Below are positions 10,596 through 23,395 of a stretch of DNA of 64,000 nt, piece by piece (position 1 is the stretch's first letter; every line of letters begins with the position of its first letter). The notes below the pieces were generated by a model. It saw nothing but the letters and a program-made list of their open reading frames with translations, had not been told where the DNA came from and searched no databases. The stretch comes from Pezicula radicicola (Eukaryota > Ascomycota > Leotiomycetes > Helotiales > Dermateaceae). A program made the translations under genes and the position numbers. The DNA lies in assembly GCA_003008705.1 (NCBI GenBank), contig PDUO01000007.1:1431939-1495938 (forward strand). The letters run 5' to 3'.

Positions 10596-12506
10596 ATGGA
10601 TTCTGTCTTGTCACCCAGCGATGCAGTTGAAGCGATCGAGGTGAGAACAATCCACTCATGTTCATTGCGATCTACAAATAGAAGATACCCGTATCTAACT
10701 GCTTCTTCAAATTAAGCCACCCGCTGCATCAAAGAATCTCGATGACGAGAAAAAGCCGCGCTCGCTTACGGGCAATATTACAGAGGAATCTGTCGCCGAG
10801 GATGCAGAGACACCACTCAATCGCATGCAGCTAGCCCTCATAACCATTGCGCTAGCTCTAGCAGTTTTTCTCATGGCCCTTGATGAAAGCATCATTGCAA
10901 CAGCGATACCAAAAATCACCGATCACTTTAACTCGTTGAAAGATGTCGCTTGGTATGGATCAGCATATTTACTTACCATGTGCTGTTTTCAGCTTCATTA
11001 TGGGAAACTATATACCTACTACAGAAATAAGGTGGTCCTCCTTGTTTCTATTGGTATTTTTGAACTTGGTTCACTTGTATGTGCGACTAGTCCATCTTCT
11101 GCTGCTTTGATCGTCGGTCGTGCCATTGCAGGCAGTGGGGCTGGTGGTATCGTCAATGGTTCCCTGATTATTATCTCTAAGACTGTTCCGACTAAAGAGG
11201 TTCCTACTTATACAGCCGCTGTGGGATCTATTTATGGTATAGCTTCTGTTGCTGGTCCACTCTTGGGGGGAGTAATTACAGACAGTTATTTAACATGGCG
11301 ATGGTATGTTTTCACTCCATCTTTTGCTTCTGTATGATGCTGACAGAATATCGTCCAGGTGTTTCTACTTGAATCTGCCCTTCGGAGCATTTGCGGCTGG
11401 GATAATCATGTTCCTATATAACCCGCCGAAAGAGCAATCAACTGAGGAACTAACAGCCGTTGATCAACTCAAGAGAATGGATCCCCTCGGACTTCTTTTC
11501 TTTATTACTGCTAATATATGTCTCATTCTTGGTCTTCAATTCAGCGGTTCTACTAGTTGGGACAATCCACGTGTCATCGCTCTCCTCGTACTTTCCGGTA
11601 TCTTCATCCTTGCTTTCGGCGCAGTTCAAATCTGGCTACAAGACCGCGCTACCCTTCCTCCCCGAATTATGATGAAACGACAAGTGATATCTGCTTCTTT
11701 CTTTTCAATGGCTCTAGATGGCTCCTATTATGCTTTAGCATACTTTGTGAGTAGTTACCTGACTAGCCATGCTCCTTCATTTGACTAATCTATAATAGCT
11801 TCCAATCTGGTTTCAATCTGTAAAGGGAACATCCGCAGCAGAGTCCGGAATTCGCTGTCTCCCCATGATTATTGGAGCAGTGATTTTCTCCATACTTTCG
11901 GGCATCTTCATTTCCAAGACTGGCAGTTTTGCACCAGTTGTATTATCAGCAAGTGTTATATCTGCGCTTGGAGCCGGTCTTCTCACGACTATGAAAGCTC
12001 AAGCTGGAGCTGGAGAATGGATAGGCTATCAAGCAATGGTGGGAATAGGTGTGGGACTCGGTATGCAACAAGGAATAGTCGTTGTACAAAGCAAGCTGGA
12101 CGCAGACGATATCCCAATTGGAATCTCGACTGTTGTCTTCTTCCAAGGGTTGGGGCCAACTCTGTTAGTTTCTATTACGCAGAATGTGTTTGATCAGCTG
12201 CTTTATAAATCACTTGTCAATATTATCCCTGATCTGACTACAAGCACAATCTTCAACTCTGGCGCCACGGAAATTATCAGACTAGTTCCATCGGGAGAAA
12301 TTACTGTTGGTTTGAGCAAGATTAGTTTGGCATTAACCCACTCTTGGTACGTTGCTGTAGCTGCTGCTTCTCTCTCAGGTCTTGGGGCACTTGGTATAGG
12401 ATTTGGAAGATTCAAACCAGAGGAAAACGCGAATGTTGGTGCTTCAAATGAGAATTCTTCTGGTGATGCTTCTGTGGACAGTCCTCCGTTGGAGAAGGGG
12501 GTTTGA
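10596..12506 (+). CDS. MFS drug:H+ antiporter, DHA2 type (14 membrane helices)
   Basis: Proton-driven exporter in the plasma membrane. Exons 10596-10640, 10717-11303, 11359-11746 and 11799-12506 give 575 aa. A cytosolic tail of about 55 residues precedes helix 1, which ends in the DHA motif LALDESIIATAIPKI. The loop after helix 2 reads LHYGKLYTYYRNK, a weak form of motif A. Then come GRAIAGSGAGGIVNGSL and GPLLGGVITDSYLTWRW with CFYLNLPFG across the intron, the motif C and the 'WRWCFYINLP' signature of the fungal TOXA/HC-toxin-pump group. Length and helix number fit 14-TMS DHA2 members. Such pumps export toxins, drugs or secondary metabolites; no biosynthetic core gene is in the window, so the substrate is open. 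Confidence 0.92.
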
Positions 12507-13349
12507 GGAACTATCTTCACAGATCTTCTGTCCTGGTCCCTCTGTATTTGTATATCTTGCGCAATTAGTCTTAAAGCCTAAAGGTTGCTGGTAAAAATAG
12601 TTTCAGTAACTTTAGATTTCGCTTCATTACAAGTTCGAGGTAACAACAGACTGTGCTACTTCATGGTAATAAATGGTTTCTATCGAGAGATTATGGATGG
12701 GGGTATCCTTGGAGAACCCCGTGGATCATCCTCAAAGACAAGATAAGAAAATTTGGTGACCCATGAAATATGATCGAGCACATCACAATGATGCTGATAG
12801 TCTTCGTCATATTTAAAGTGGTATTAGGGTCAGTGGTAAGTGGGATGGACTCACTCAGAGGCAAGCTTCTACCCGATAGGCACCGAATAATAACTTCCAA
12901 AGCAATGAACGATAGCTAACTTTCTCACATAATCTAACTTAATAGAGACCAATGGTAGCTTCAATACGACTTGTAAAAGCTTGTGACAGGGTGGAGAAAG
13001 ATTTTGGTCACGTCAAGATCTTTCGAAGCTTGAGCTATGAGCCTGAGGATATTACCGAAGCGCTTGCTTAGAACATTCTAATTTATTCACTATTATGAAG
13101 GTATGTCTCTACAAGTAATGAATATAGCCATCTCATAGCAATCCTATAAACTAATTATTGAGCCCTAGTTTTAGAAATAGAAACTAAAGGAGAGAAATGC
13201 GTGATTGCTTTTGAAATTGCATTTAGAGACTTGTTAAAACAGATAGTGTTTCTCGTATTTGAAGTTGGTTAGTTACTGTATACTCACCTAAAACTTAAAA
13301 CACGAAACCTGTCTAGTTTCTTCTAGACCTTCTTATTCCTATCCCCATC
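12507..13349. other. Intergenic, no gene seen
   Basis: Short frames only. It lies between the 3' ends of the DHA2 gene (+) and the Cys/His-rich gene (-), so it should hold both transcript ends. Confidence 0.45.
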
Positions 13350-13796
13350 CTACTTCTCCTTCCCCTTACCCTTTCCCTTCCCACTCTTTCTCCTTCCCCT
13401 CTCTCCCTTCCCACCTCTCGCATTCCTCTTTCCATTTCCACTAGCCTCAAACTCCTCAGCCCTCTCAAGACGATCACACTCCCTACAATAAGTCTGTGGA
13501 CTATAATACCTCTCGTGTTCCTTACAATGAATAATGTGTCCTTTTCTGACGCAATTAAGGATGTCATGCGCACCGCATTGTGGACAAGAGTGTTGTTTCG
13601 TCTTTAGAGGATTGGCTGTGTTGCGACCTGAGGAACCCCTTCCTTTTGAGATCCCTGATTTGCCGCCTAGTTTCGCGGGTGAAATTGGTGAGGAAGGGCT
13701 CTGCGATCTTGCTCTTCCTGGTATGATTTGGGTTTTGGGCGATGTCATTGGTGAGTCTTTTGAAGGACGCCTATTTTGTGGTTCGCGCGGTGCCAT
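13350..13796 (-). CDS. Small basic protein with a Cys/His zinc-ribbon-like core
   Basis: 148 aa from the ATG at 13796; the frame is open above it to 13928 but the ATG followed by MAPREPQ has the expected composition. The first 65 residues are Ser/Pro/Arg-rich and disordered. The centre carries HSCPQCGAH, LNC, HIIHCKEH, then TYCRECDR, that is paired CxxC motifs with intervening His/Cys able to bind one or two zinc ions. The tail is Gly/Lys/Arg-rich (KSGKGKGKGKEK), suited to nucleic-acid contact or nuclear location. No family name recognised. No intron needed. Confidence 0.65.
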   Translation of the reverse strand: MAPREPQNRRPSKDSPMTSPKTQIIPGRARSQSPSSPISPAKLGGKSGISKGRGSSGRNTANPLKTKQHSCPQCGAHDILNCVRKGHIIHCKEHERYYSPQTYCRECDRLERAEEFEASGNGKRNARGGKGERGRRKSGKGKGKGKEK

Positions 13797-15487
13797 TTTG
13801 TTGTGTTTTGCTGTTTTGGCCCGGCTGTGACTTGACTTGGGGTTGGAAAAGAGTTCTGATTGTATGGCGGTTGATAAAGTATGAGAGAGTTGAATATGGA
13901 GGAGCAGGCAGGGATTAGCTTGTAGCACAAAGCAGTATATAAGTGAATTTCAATGGAATTGTTGCAGCATGTTGAACGCTGTTTCGACTTTTTGCCTGGT
14001 CACTGCCACTGTCCTCATTGTACATTATCATTTGTAAAATATTGTAGTCACCTACTGGACTCATCTCCACTCATGACTCTAAGCTTGTACTGTTTCTTCG
14101 AGACCGACTAGCAACAGTACTCGATCGTTGTCCGAGGATGAAACCTACAAACCAAACAAAGAGTACAAAGCGAGGTAATGTAAGTTAACAAAGAATAAAA
14201 GTATTACTTAGACATTGTAGCAACAGTAATGAAACTATCTTACTCTAGAGCATATAACATTATGATGTGAACCATCCCATAATCTTTCTACAATGTCCGA
14301 CTAGGTACATACTATTCTCACATGGCGTCCTTCAGGGCTCAAGTACAGTTCGTGTTTGAAACTTACAATTACTGGGATGAGACAAAGAGTATAAAGGTTT
14401 GAACGGAATAGTTGTTAGGACCGTTTTGTTACATGGGTGTTGTATTCTCTGGGGAGCAAAGGGAGCTCCGAACTAGGCCTATTTGTAGTAGCCAGAGGAG
14501 GACGATCACATGATTATTACCATTTAATTCAACATGAAGCAATGTTTGACAAGCCAATAAAGATTGATAGAAGCTTTGTTTCAACAATTGACTTTGTCGA
14601 CGAAAGTCACTTGCTTAGTAGGGAACGAACGAACATATTCTTTCATTCAATTGTTTAAGAGCTTGGAGGTCAATATGCACAGCTAATAGTCTTGATATTA
14701 AAGATCTTTATTTTTGAAGACAAGCTGCATAGGCACTTGCGCTGTTTTAAGATCAAAATATAAATTCATAAAATCAATGTGTTCTAAATACCACATCAGT
14801 CAACCTGGCAAAAAGACATCGCTTGCAATTTTTTTTTAGGTCATTATGAGATAAAGTTATTAATAGGTAGTTTATAAGATTATAAAGATCACCTTTTTAA
14901 TACAGATAGATGTTGTGGGAATTGGTGGTTACGTTTCCTACTTAAGCTTGATAGCATAGAAAGTTATAGTCTTTGAGACCAGTTCCTCGCTTACTAGATC
15001 CAAGGGGCTTTAGATGTGATGACCACGCTCTATCCCCTCTAGTTCTAGAACTCCCACTCAGTAGGGGATTCACACGCAAAAAAATTTATCCCAAATTAGA
15101 TCAATAGCACACAATGGTCAGTTTTTTCCGTCTAACATTTGAGGGTAAACTCTGTCAACAAGCGAGCCGAGCAGAGCATAACACAACATAATGATTCTAA
15201 GTTTGTTGTCGATGTGGTGATATCGAACTCCTCTATTTACAGATCTCCTTAGGTTTCCTGGGTAAGGTGAACAGGCTATTCAAAGTCCAATTCATTTAGT
15301 TTTAAGATACCGACGTTCACTTCCTTCCACACCTGCACCAAATTGTTATTTCATCCCAATTTTGACTAATTGCGCCGTGAGCTGGGTATCGAAGTCGCGT
15401 TTTCACCTAGGGTTTCCAGATTCCATAATTTCCACATAAAATCCATCATAATACTCCCAATTCCCAATCGAAACCAAAAGTTCAAGC
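13797..15487. other. AT-rich intergenic region
   Basis: Open frames such as that at 14437-14658 lack an ATG start and family features. Nothing is supported over about 1.7 kb; base content is AT-rich, especially 14700-14930. Confidence 0.45.
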
Positions 15488-16221
15488 TCAACCAAGAGCC
15501 AATGCTCCAACATCCCGCCAAGTAGCAAACCATCCTGTCAGAAAGCACAAAATATCCGCAACAACAATGCAAGTCCACAAGATTCTCAAAGACATCATAT
15601 GCATCCTTGCAAATAACAACCCAAAAGCGATGAAATAAAAGACCGTCAATCCCAACAACACATAATCAAAATCAAGTCTCGAATACCTATAAAAAATGAA
15701 TCAATATCATTACCAACGTCTCACTTTACCTCATCCATCCCGAGCTGAGATAAATGAAAATCAACCCCCACCCCCCCTCTTTTCTTTTTCCAAAATAAAA
15801 GGAAAACTTACATCTTCCCACAAACAAGCCTCTGACCAACCATAACATCAATCCGATACAAAGCATAAGCAACACACACAAAATTAAGCACACTCCAAAT
15901 GATCCCAAAGATTAACCCGAGACCGATACCATGTGAGAAGATACTGATTAGATTTAGAGGGAGATGGAGTCCTAGAATGAGGAAACAGATGAGTTTTCGT
16001 GCGAGGTCTGGTTTGTTCGATAGGTCCCATCTTGTTACGTAGTCTCTGTAACTTGATGCTGCGGTGGATATTTTGGTTGAGGTGGAAGTGGCGGTGGGTA
16101 TAGATATGTCGGGTTCGATTTGGCCTGGTTGGGTGGATGATTCGCGGAGGGAGAGGAAGAAAAATATTTTTGGAGGTTGGGTATCTTTCTTGGAGTGAGT
16201 GAATGTTTGCCTGGTTTCCAA
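15488..16221 (-). CDS. Four-helix (MARVEL-like) integral membrane protein
   Basis: Exons 16221-15812 and 15686-15488 with a 125-nt intron give 202 aa. After a soluble N-terminus of about 75 residues (Ser/Thr-rich) come four hydrophobic segments: ICFLILGLHLPLNLISIFS, GLIFGIIWSVLNFVCVAYAL, VLLGLTVFYFIAFGLLFA and ILWTCIVVADILCFL; the last helix is followed by GWFATWRDVGALALG. This layout resembles fungal MARVEL/tetraspan-like proteins of the plasma membrane or endosomes, but I cannot name an orthologue. The intron contains a possible 15-nt microexon at 15730-15744 that is flanked by GT and AG and keeps frame (adds I-S-G-W-M with a changed junction); the simpler one-intron model is given here. 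Confidence 0.72.
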
Positions 16222-17003
16222 TGGGCTTTTTATTGGGGCGATACGAAGTACTTGAAAAAGGAGAAAACAGAAAGAAAGATGTTCAGGACAGTACTAGGGG
16301 GGAGGTTGGATATCTTATATTATCCGAGAATCAGCTCAAGGACTTTAGCTGCAGGTAATAACATATCCTTGTTCTTGTTGGTAACCTTGTACCAATGATA
16401 GGTACTCTAGTCTTCAACTTTGCGGCACGGTATGCAAAACAACAGTGCCAAGAGGTGCCTGAAATAGCCGTAAATGTTGGAGAGAATAGAAATCTGCCCT
16501 AGAATCCAAGCGGACCGTATTATTTGTGTACCGCGATAGACGGGAGGAAATAAAACCAATTAGTAATTTGCAGTATGTTCAAGCAAGTATCAAGTTTATT
16601 TAGGAAATATATTTATCTAAGAAAGAGAGTAGGAATGGGTACTGGTTCGATTCTTCTGTCACGTGTGGGATAAGCTCTGTGCCGCAGAGTCCAACGAATG
16701 TGGGCACAGCAAGGCATTTTCATGAAGCCAAGATATGATCGGCAGGAGAGGCAGATAAGTATATGAAAGGTACTATGCATATAGCACATCATCTTGTCCT
16801 TCTTGGCGGACCCGACCCTCAAAGTCCTTCGTGTTGAATCATTTTCAAATTCTTAAGTACGTACCTATGTACCAAGTCCCTCAAATGACGAATAAAAACG
16901 CCATATCCTCCGCTTTTGCCGAACCTTTCCGGTGCAATTTGTTATTGCTAACCCTTCCAACGCCAAAGGGTATCATTCACAACGCCATTTTGTCAGTTTC
17001 CTA
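16222..17003. other. Intergenic, no gene seen
   Basis: Holds the promoter side of the tetraspan gene (-) and the 3' side of the F-box-like gene (-). Short frames only. Confidence 0.45.
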
Positions 17004-17995
17004 TTATTCCCAGTCAGTTTCTTCGTCCTCGTCATCCCACAATAATTCTTCTTCATCTTCCTGATCTTCATCATCTTCGTCAAACACATCATCGTCATCA
17101 GCATCATCAGCATCATCGCTGAAAGCCCACCAGCAGGCCATTTCTGCTTTGAACGCCAATTCTTTCATTACAATTTCTTCCGCTTTCAAGTCCCAGTCAC
17201 GCTCAGCATCCCACTCGGTTCCATTGAGTTCTTTGAACTGTCGTCTTATACGGGCACGCCGGGCCATTATTTTGGCGTGCCGCGACTCTTTTTCGATCCT
17301 TTCTTGTATATTTCTCAACATAGCTGTTCCGCAATCCAAGGCCAATTGTCCGCCATCCATCTTGGTCTGAAGATCCCCCAAGGAGTCCTTGAGTTCCTCG
17401 AATAGACGGTTATTGATATCACGATACAATTTCTCCTCGCCGTAGAACGCCGAATAGACTCCGCGCCAATCGAAGGATAGCAGCATCGCGTCGCAGTCTA
17501 TTTTCAACTTAGGCACCGGAGTATCATTCAAATCACCCCTAACCTGAACATGATGTGCAGGCTCCTCGATATTCTTGTATGTTGCTGCATACCGAACTGC
17601 CCGCCGCGACCGACCTTCGTAGTCTTCGATGTAGCTTGACTCGTTAATGAAGCTAAAGTATGCGGTTTTCTTGTCGTGGGAGAGATGCGAAAAGGTGAAA
17701 ATTACAGAGACCGATCGATCCTCTGTTCTGATATTCTTGTCACTATGGGTCCCTATATTGTTTAGTCTTGAGTCGCAAACAGATATGCACGTACAAACTT
17801 ACGGAGATCAATAGTAATCCATGTTTCGCGCAGATGTATCTGTCGAAACATGAATTCTACAGCCTCTTTCCAGGCTGTGGAAACATGGCGACAACATGCC
17901 CATAAGAGGGGTAGTTCCTCGTCATCATTCAAGCACTCTAGAACCCGGACCCAGAGCTCGGTTGGCAGATTTGGAGGCTGTTGTTGAATTTCCAT
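17004..17995 (-). CDS. F-box-like protein with a strongly acidic C-terminal tail
   Basis: Exons 17995-17803 and 17752-17004 (intron 50 nt) give 313 aa. Residues 8-50 read LPTELWVRVLECLNDDEE...LLWACCRHVSTAWKEAVE, an F-box-like start: in F-box proteins this part binds Skp1 of an SCF ubiquitin ligase. The rest has no leucine-rich or WD repeats; it is mostly charged and helical (EERIEKESRHAKIMARRA-like stretch) and ends in a run of about 40 residues that is nearly all Asp and Glu. The splice joint IDLR/THSDKN keeps frame. Substrate unknown. The upstream 400 bp to the next gene (17996-18395) is divergent from nothing: the TRI12-type gene ends there on the same strand. Confidence 0.75.
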
Positions 17996-18395
17996 CTGAC
18001 AGCGCTTAGTACCAACGTCAATTTGGACTGCTGCGAAGTGAAAGGAACATTAAGAAGATGAAAAGGAGGAGAAGGAGTGGGATGACGAAGATATTATCGA
18101 TAGCATGCGAGTAAGCGACGCCTTTGTACTAGCGCGTCGGCCAAGCTCTTTCACATGCTTAGAGTTCTACGATGTGTCGGTAAATAGTAGCGACACGAGA
18201 ACTTAATTTTCCGGGAAAGTTGTTTTCGTACCACTATCCATCCAACTTGCCTTTTAAGAAAACTTCATCTTTTATATTGTGTTCCCGACAGTATGTTATT
18301 TTATCCTCAATTCTATCTTCCTCGTAAACAATATCAATGAAAATCTGTTACCATACTTCATAAACCTTCTCTTACTCCAGCAACCCGAACTCCCA

Positions 18396-20775
18396 TCACA
18401 CCATCTCCTCCGTACTAGCAACCCTCTCCTCAGTTTGAACGCCACCCTTCCCGGTATGAGTAACCGTCTTATTAACAAAACTAGTCATCAAGTGATCAAC
18501 ACCAGAAGCAAAAAAGCAAGCAACAATCGCCGAACCACCAAAACCCAGTGTACAAAGAAAAACAGTCTTAAAACTAGAAGCGTAAGCATCCTGTGTGGAA
18601 ATCGTTAAAGCTGTAAGAATCGACGGACTGATTCCGGGAACGGATTGGAGTGCGGCTGATGTTCCGTTGCTGATAGCCGTAAACAGGTCGGTTATGCTTG
18701 TGGAAGGAAGTCCAGCGTTAGTGACAGCTGGTATGATGTATTTCGGTATGTTTGTTTTGAGTTTGTTGTAGTAGACGGCTACGTATACACTTGCTAATAA
18801 GTCATAGTGTCAGCGCTGTACTAATGTAATATGACAATGCCAAATCATTTCAAATGGATTTACTTACCAGCTATTGAACCACCGACGGCACGCACTGACG
18901 CGAAAAAGCCCATGGCTACACCGATATCATCTGGTGGAACAACTAAACCACAAATCACATGCGCCATAAGCTCAATCCAACCAACGAAAGCCCCTGACAA
19001 AGTAGTGCCCTGTTTTCATATTAGTTAGTAGTAGCAGGCGAAACACGACGACATTTTAAGCTTACACTAAGAGCTAAAGACTGAGTGTCCCTGGTTGATG
19101 CTGCCATCATAGCAGTAAAAGCAGTCACTCCCAGACTAGCAGCGGTAAGTTGCCATTTGGCGTGACCTATAACCTTAAAGAAAGGCCCCATGACAATTGC
19201 TCCAGCAGCCAGACCTGCACCAGTTGTACACTACAAGAAAGAAACCCAGTTAGCTTTGGTAGAAACTTTCACACGAAATAGGAGAGGAGAATTCCTACCG
19301 ACATCCACCCTGCCTTCATAACATCTGAAGTATACAGAACACTGATCTGCTCGGGCCAGAGCACATTTAGTGCGTAGTAAGTCATCTGCGCTACAGTTCC
19401 AACGATAATTACCACGACATATGTGCGGATCTTGAGGAGATGTAAGGGGAGAAGCTGTTGTTTGATAGGAGCATATGCCTCTGAACTCGTAGTTAGCAAT
19501 GACTCAATCTGTAAACCTCTAAGAGAATACATACCATAGAAACCAAAAGCAATTAAGGCAAACAGGCCAACGAGAAGGGTAGCAAGCACATGTACACTCT
19601 GCCACTCATACGTTCCAGCAGCCCAGGCTATAAAATCGAACACATTAGCAAAGTGTCATGACTGACGAAAGGGTTCGTTAGAACTTGGGGTTCATACTAA
19701 AGCCCAGTAGAATCAAGATTAATCCCCCAGCATACAATACGATTCCACCATAATCAGCATCCTTAACAATCTGCCATTTGGAAGCACCACCATCTTGTAT
19801 ATTTTCGAAATCAGGCGGGAAGTAGCATAGGAAAAAAAGGATAACGGAGATACCTCCGACAATGACATTTAGCCAGTAGCACCATCTAGTCGCAAGTTAG
19901 CAGAAGAAATAAAACTAGGTTTTGAGGACTTACCTCCAACCAAGTGCCGTATACTCCACAAACGCTCTCGCCATGACGGGACCAAATCCAATTGTAGGGA
20001 AAACCCCAAGAGTAAGGGTAGCATGTGCCAACGCACGATACTGGTTAGGTACAATCTCATGAATGAACATTGGATACAGAGTCTGAACACCATTGGCAAA
20101 TCCAACAAGTACTGTTCCACCAATAACGGTATTAATATTGTTTGCTGTTGCACAGACAATTGAACCGAGTACTCCAAAACACTGGGCTCCAATCAAGAAG
20201 TAACGGCGGCCGACAAGATCGCTTATTCGACCTACAAAAAGGAGTGTTACACCTCCAGTAAGAGTGACGACCAGTGAGACGAGTGATATGTTGTCTGATG
20301 GGCCTGCGACTTGTGAGTTTACTGTTTTTGGAAGTTGCGCCAAGAATATAAGATTTACATACCAATATCTTCATTGATGAAGGTAAGGATGTTGACCTAC
20401 AATAAACCAATTAGCAATCAATCAATCAAGTAAAAGAAATAAAAATAAAAAGCTGAAAAAATTTCTTACGGGAAGTACATATCCCAAAAGCAGACAATTT
20501 CCCAAGAGAACAATAGCAATAACCGATCCAATAAACTTATAAGACTTCCAATATCCCGGTTCAAGCTCATCAACTTCCCCCATAACATTTGAAGTCGGAC
20601 TTGTTGGACTAGAAATCCCACTCATTTCTTGTGGGGAGAATTCACTCTTTTTCATCGGCTCTGAATCCTGCGATTGTTTGGAGTCGGAGTTGGAGTCCGG
20701 TGTACTCGTTACTGGTGAGGGTAAAAGCTCTGGCTTTCCATCCTTCTCGGCATCTTGAGCTTCATTCTTCTCCAT
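18396..20775 (-). CDS. MFS transporter of the TRI12 (trichothecene efflux pump) family
   Basis: Plasma-membrane exporter, about 14 helices. Nine exons join in frame: 20775-20470, 20396-20363, 20303-19934, 19885-19698, 19627-19535, 19480-19299, 19230-19066, 19009-18868 and 18793-18396; eight introns of 48-74 nt; 625 aa. The first 80 residues are Ser/Pro/Glu-rich cytosol. Then GYWKSYKFIGSVIAI, FINEDIGPSDNISLV, GRISDLVGRRYF (motif A), GFANGVQTLYPMFIHEIVP, LGWRWCYWLNV and EAYAPIKQQLLPLHL follow in the order seen in TRI12-type pumps, and the end carries AGLPSTSI and PGISPS. TRI12 itself exports trichothecenes, but family members serve many metabolites or siderophores and no matching biosynthetic genes are here. 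Every exon join was chosen because it restores a family motif. Confidence 0.92.
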
Positions 20776-23171
20776 TGTACAGGTATTTGGTGGCAAAGAC
20801 CCTTTGGTGAATTGAAGCACTTAGTAGGTGGCCCGTTGTTGAGTTTTTCGAAGAAAATGAGAGTGACTGATCTATCTGGGGATGTGAACCATCATGTACA
20901 AATAGAGCTTTGTATCCACCTAATATAAAAGACTTCCATCTAGAGCCTAGCGCATATGGAGTGCTTGGCCAACTAAGAGGGAGGCCGATGGCGGCACACA
21001 GGGATCCTTCCAAAAACCCCTTCGGTGACGAGTTGATGGTAAAGGTTGTTTTTTGGAAGAGACGAACATGACATCCGCAAAAATAAGAAAAACCCAATTC
21101 ATGCTTCGTTAAGAGCCCACATTCCTTCGAAGTAGATGGGTTGCATTGAAGGTTGATCCCGTATCTTTGTTGCGAACTGTTTTCGCCAGAAAAATAAGCT
21201 AGTCATAGTGCGGTTTGAAGTCCTCCCGAAGAAAAAAATACTTTTGCAAAGCTTGTAAGGTACAAGACATAATACCGATACCTCTGAGCGTTCACAACCA
21301 TTAAGTATAAAGGACGAATTAGGTAGTGTCCGATAGCTGAGTTAGGTAATTCCGGATATTGTGCCGCCCGGCGAAATACCGAATGAAAATTTAAGTTATC
21401 TGGGGCACTTGATCGTGATAAGATAACGCGGCGCAAATGATTATTCGTTCGCCCATCTAACGTCTCAGGATAAGTTTTCACTTCGGACTAATACAGTCTT
21501 CCTCGTCGTTGAGCATCGTGTTCTAAGCACCATGGCTCGGTTGAACAAAGGAAAGTTCTCGCTTAAATTGGTAAACCTCCGTAAGCGACGCGGACTTGCC
21601 ATGTGCATTCGAAGTCAAGTCAAAGATCATTAGTACCGAAAGTTAGTATCTACTTTTTGACTTTGTAGAGCCTCCTTGGGAATTGACAAACTGATGTTGA
21701 ATTATAAGTGAGATAGAAATGTGTCACGTCCAAACAGCACAATACATTAGGATACTCTAAAAGAGACTAATATTGCGCAATATCATAGTATGAAAAGTAA
21801 TATTATTGCTATAGCATGCGAAAAGAACACTTCTGTACTAGCACCCTAATACTGAGAACTGCTATTATTTGCTATACCAAGGATCGCATTGTCATTCCTT
21901 ACCTTAACATCTTTGGGCACCGGCGGACCTCTACATGTTCTATTAACCTCATAGATAAAATACTCTCTCTTATATTTTACTATTACCTCTACCTACAAAG
22001 TAAGACGTTACGCCTATACAAACATACTATATAAACTAACTCTCGCCCTCCTTCAACAACATTTAATGCGCTTCACAACACTTCCCTCATCACCAAAGCC
22101 TCCCCCTTTCCCACCAAACCGCCCGCAATCACTCTACTCTATTTACTAAGTTTAAACCCTTTATATTCTCTCAATTTTTAAAGAAAGTAATAAAGAACCT
22201 AGACTACCGGTATTGGTTGATGCGCTTTTTATTATTCAACGCGATATTGAACTCAACTTGCAGGTTAGCGTATATGAAATTTATACTAGCAAGCGTCTCT
22301 TGTCTTCGCATGGCTAGGCAACGAATATAAATACAATGACGAGGCTATGGATCTCCTTAACACGATCTCTGCTAGTTATAAATCCTCGGATCAAATCACT
22401 GCCACGGAAGAATTCCACTATAATCTGCGACGAATATTGACCTCACCAACGTCCAATTCCGTCTTTAGACCCGAGTAGTCACTGCTCTAACCTGAGCTGA
22501 GCCCTAAGTTCTGAGTACACTAATAAGTTAGCTAGACTATAATTAGGGGATCCTCTTCTACCCCCTCGCGAATCGGTTCTAGTTTCTATGCTGCTTAAAT
22601 ATAAATCTTGCAGATACCTATTAGTCTAGAACACAACCACCTCTTCGAACCTATCAAGATGTTGTGATAGTATCAGCTTTCGCTCCCCTGTCAAAGTCAT
22701 AAAGGGTCCTTGCCGAAGCCAATTTGGAACCTCTCTGGTCTAGTGGCGCGTGCCTAGTAATAAAGCCTCACAATTCAACGACATCGTATACGAATATTCG
22801 GTTTCAATTTGCTGAAATTCAACTTCCTTGCTATAAGAACTCTCGCTTCGATACACACGCAACAAGCCTGATATGGCATGCGACAAATTATCCTGTATGG
22901 CTGTTAAAAAGGATAGGTCTGTAGGGATAAACGGAAGTTTGTGTACTTATCCTAAAAATTGTTAGTTCAATAGTTCGATTAGAACTTTAAAAGTGCAGGA
23001 TAACATAGCTAGTATGTCGCTGCAGAGCAGACTATAGGAATACTCTGGACTTTTGTATTATTAGCGGGAGTAGTTTGGGTTTCAGTATAAAATTTCAGCT
23101 AGCTCTAAGTTCTACTACGCCGAATACGTGTACTTCAAGACCAACTAGTCCAAATTAACTTCTTCTAGTCA
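20776..23171. other. Repeat-like intergenic region, 2.4 kb
   Basis: 20.8-21.6 kb is the promoter side of the TRI12-type gene. From about 21.7 to 23.1 kb the sequence is AT-rich with scattered, broken coding-like pieces and ends in a transposase scrap; I read it as decayed mobile DNA, probably RIP-mutated. No intact gene. Confidence 0.45.
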
Positions 23172-23270
23172 ATGTCTGAGCCCGCACGAGTCAAAGCCTT
23201 TACAGAAAAGAACGTACAACATCCCTTTACCAAACAAGGAATCTGGCCTATTGCGCCTGACAAAATATAG
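23172..23270 (+). mobile_element. Scrap of a pogo/Fot1-type transposase C-terminus
   Basis: A 32-codon stretch reads ARVKAFTEKNVQHPFTKQG followed by IWPIAP. Pogo-type DDE transposases carry a block of this form (ENI..AFR.TGIWPL.P) near their end. The frame stops at 23268-23270 and nothing upstream is readable, so only a remnant is left. Confidence 0.45.
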
Positions 23271-23395
23271 CAAGTCGATTAAAACCATGTAAATGATGCT
23301 TCACTCGCCACTATCAAGTAGCCAGACCTGACCACAGACCTGACCACAGACCTAACCAGCAAGTCCTCTGCGGTGGACCAACCTCGAGCTACCAC

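Noticed and set aside
16640..16660. tRNA B-box-like ggttcgattc
   Set aside because: No A-box or foldable acceptor and anticodon arms at the right distance.
10596..20775. Secondary-metabolite cluster built from two MFS pumps, an SDR and a Zn2Cys6 regulator
   Set aside because: No polyketide synthase, peptide synthetase, terpene cyclase or other core enzyme is present in the window, and the genes are spread out among unrelated ones.
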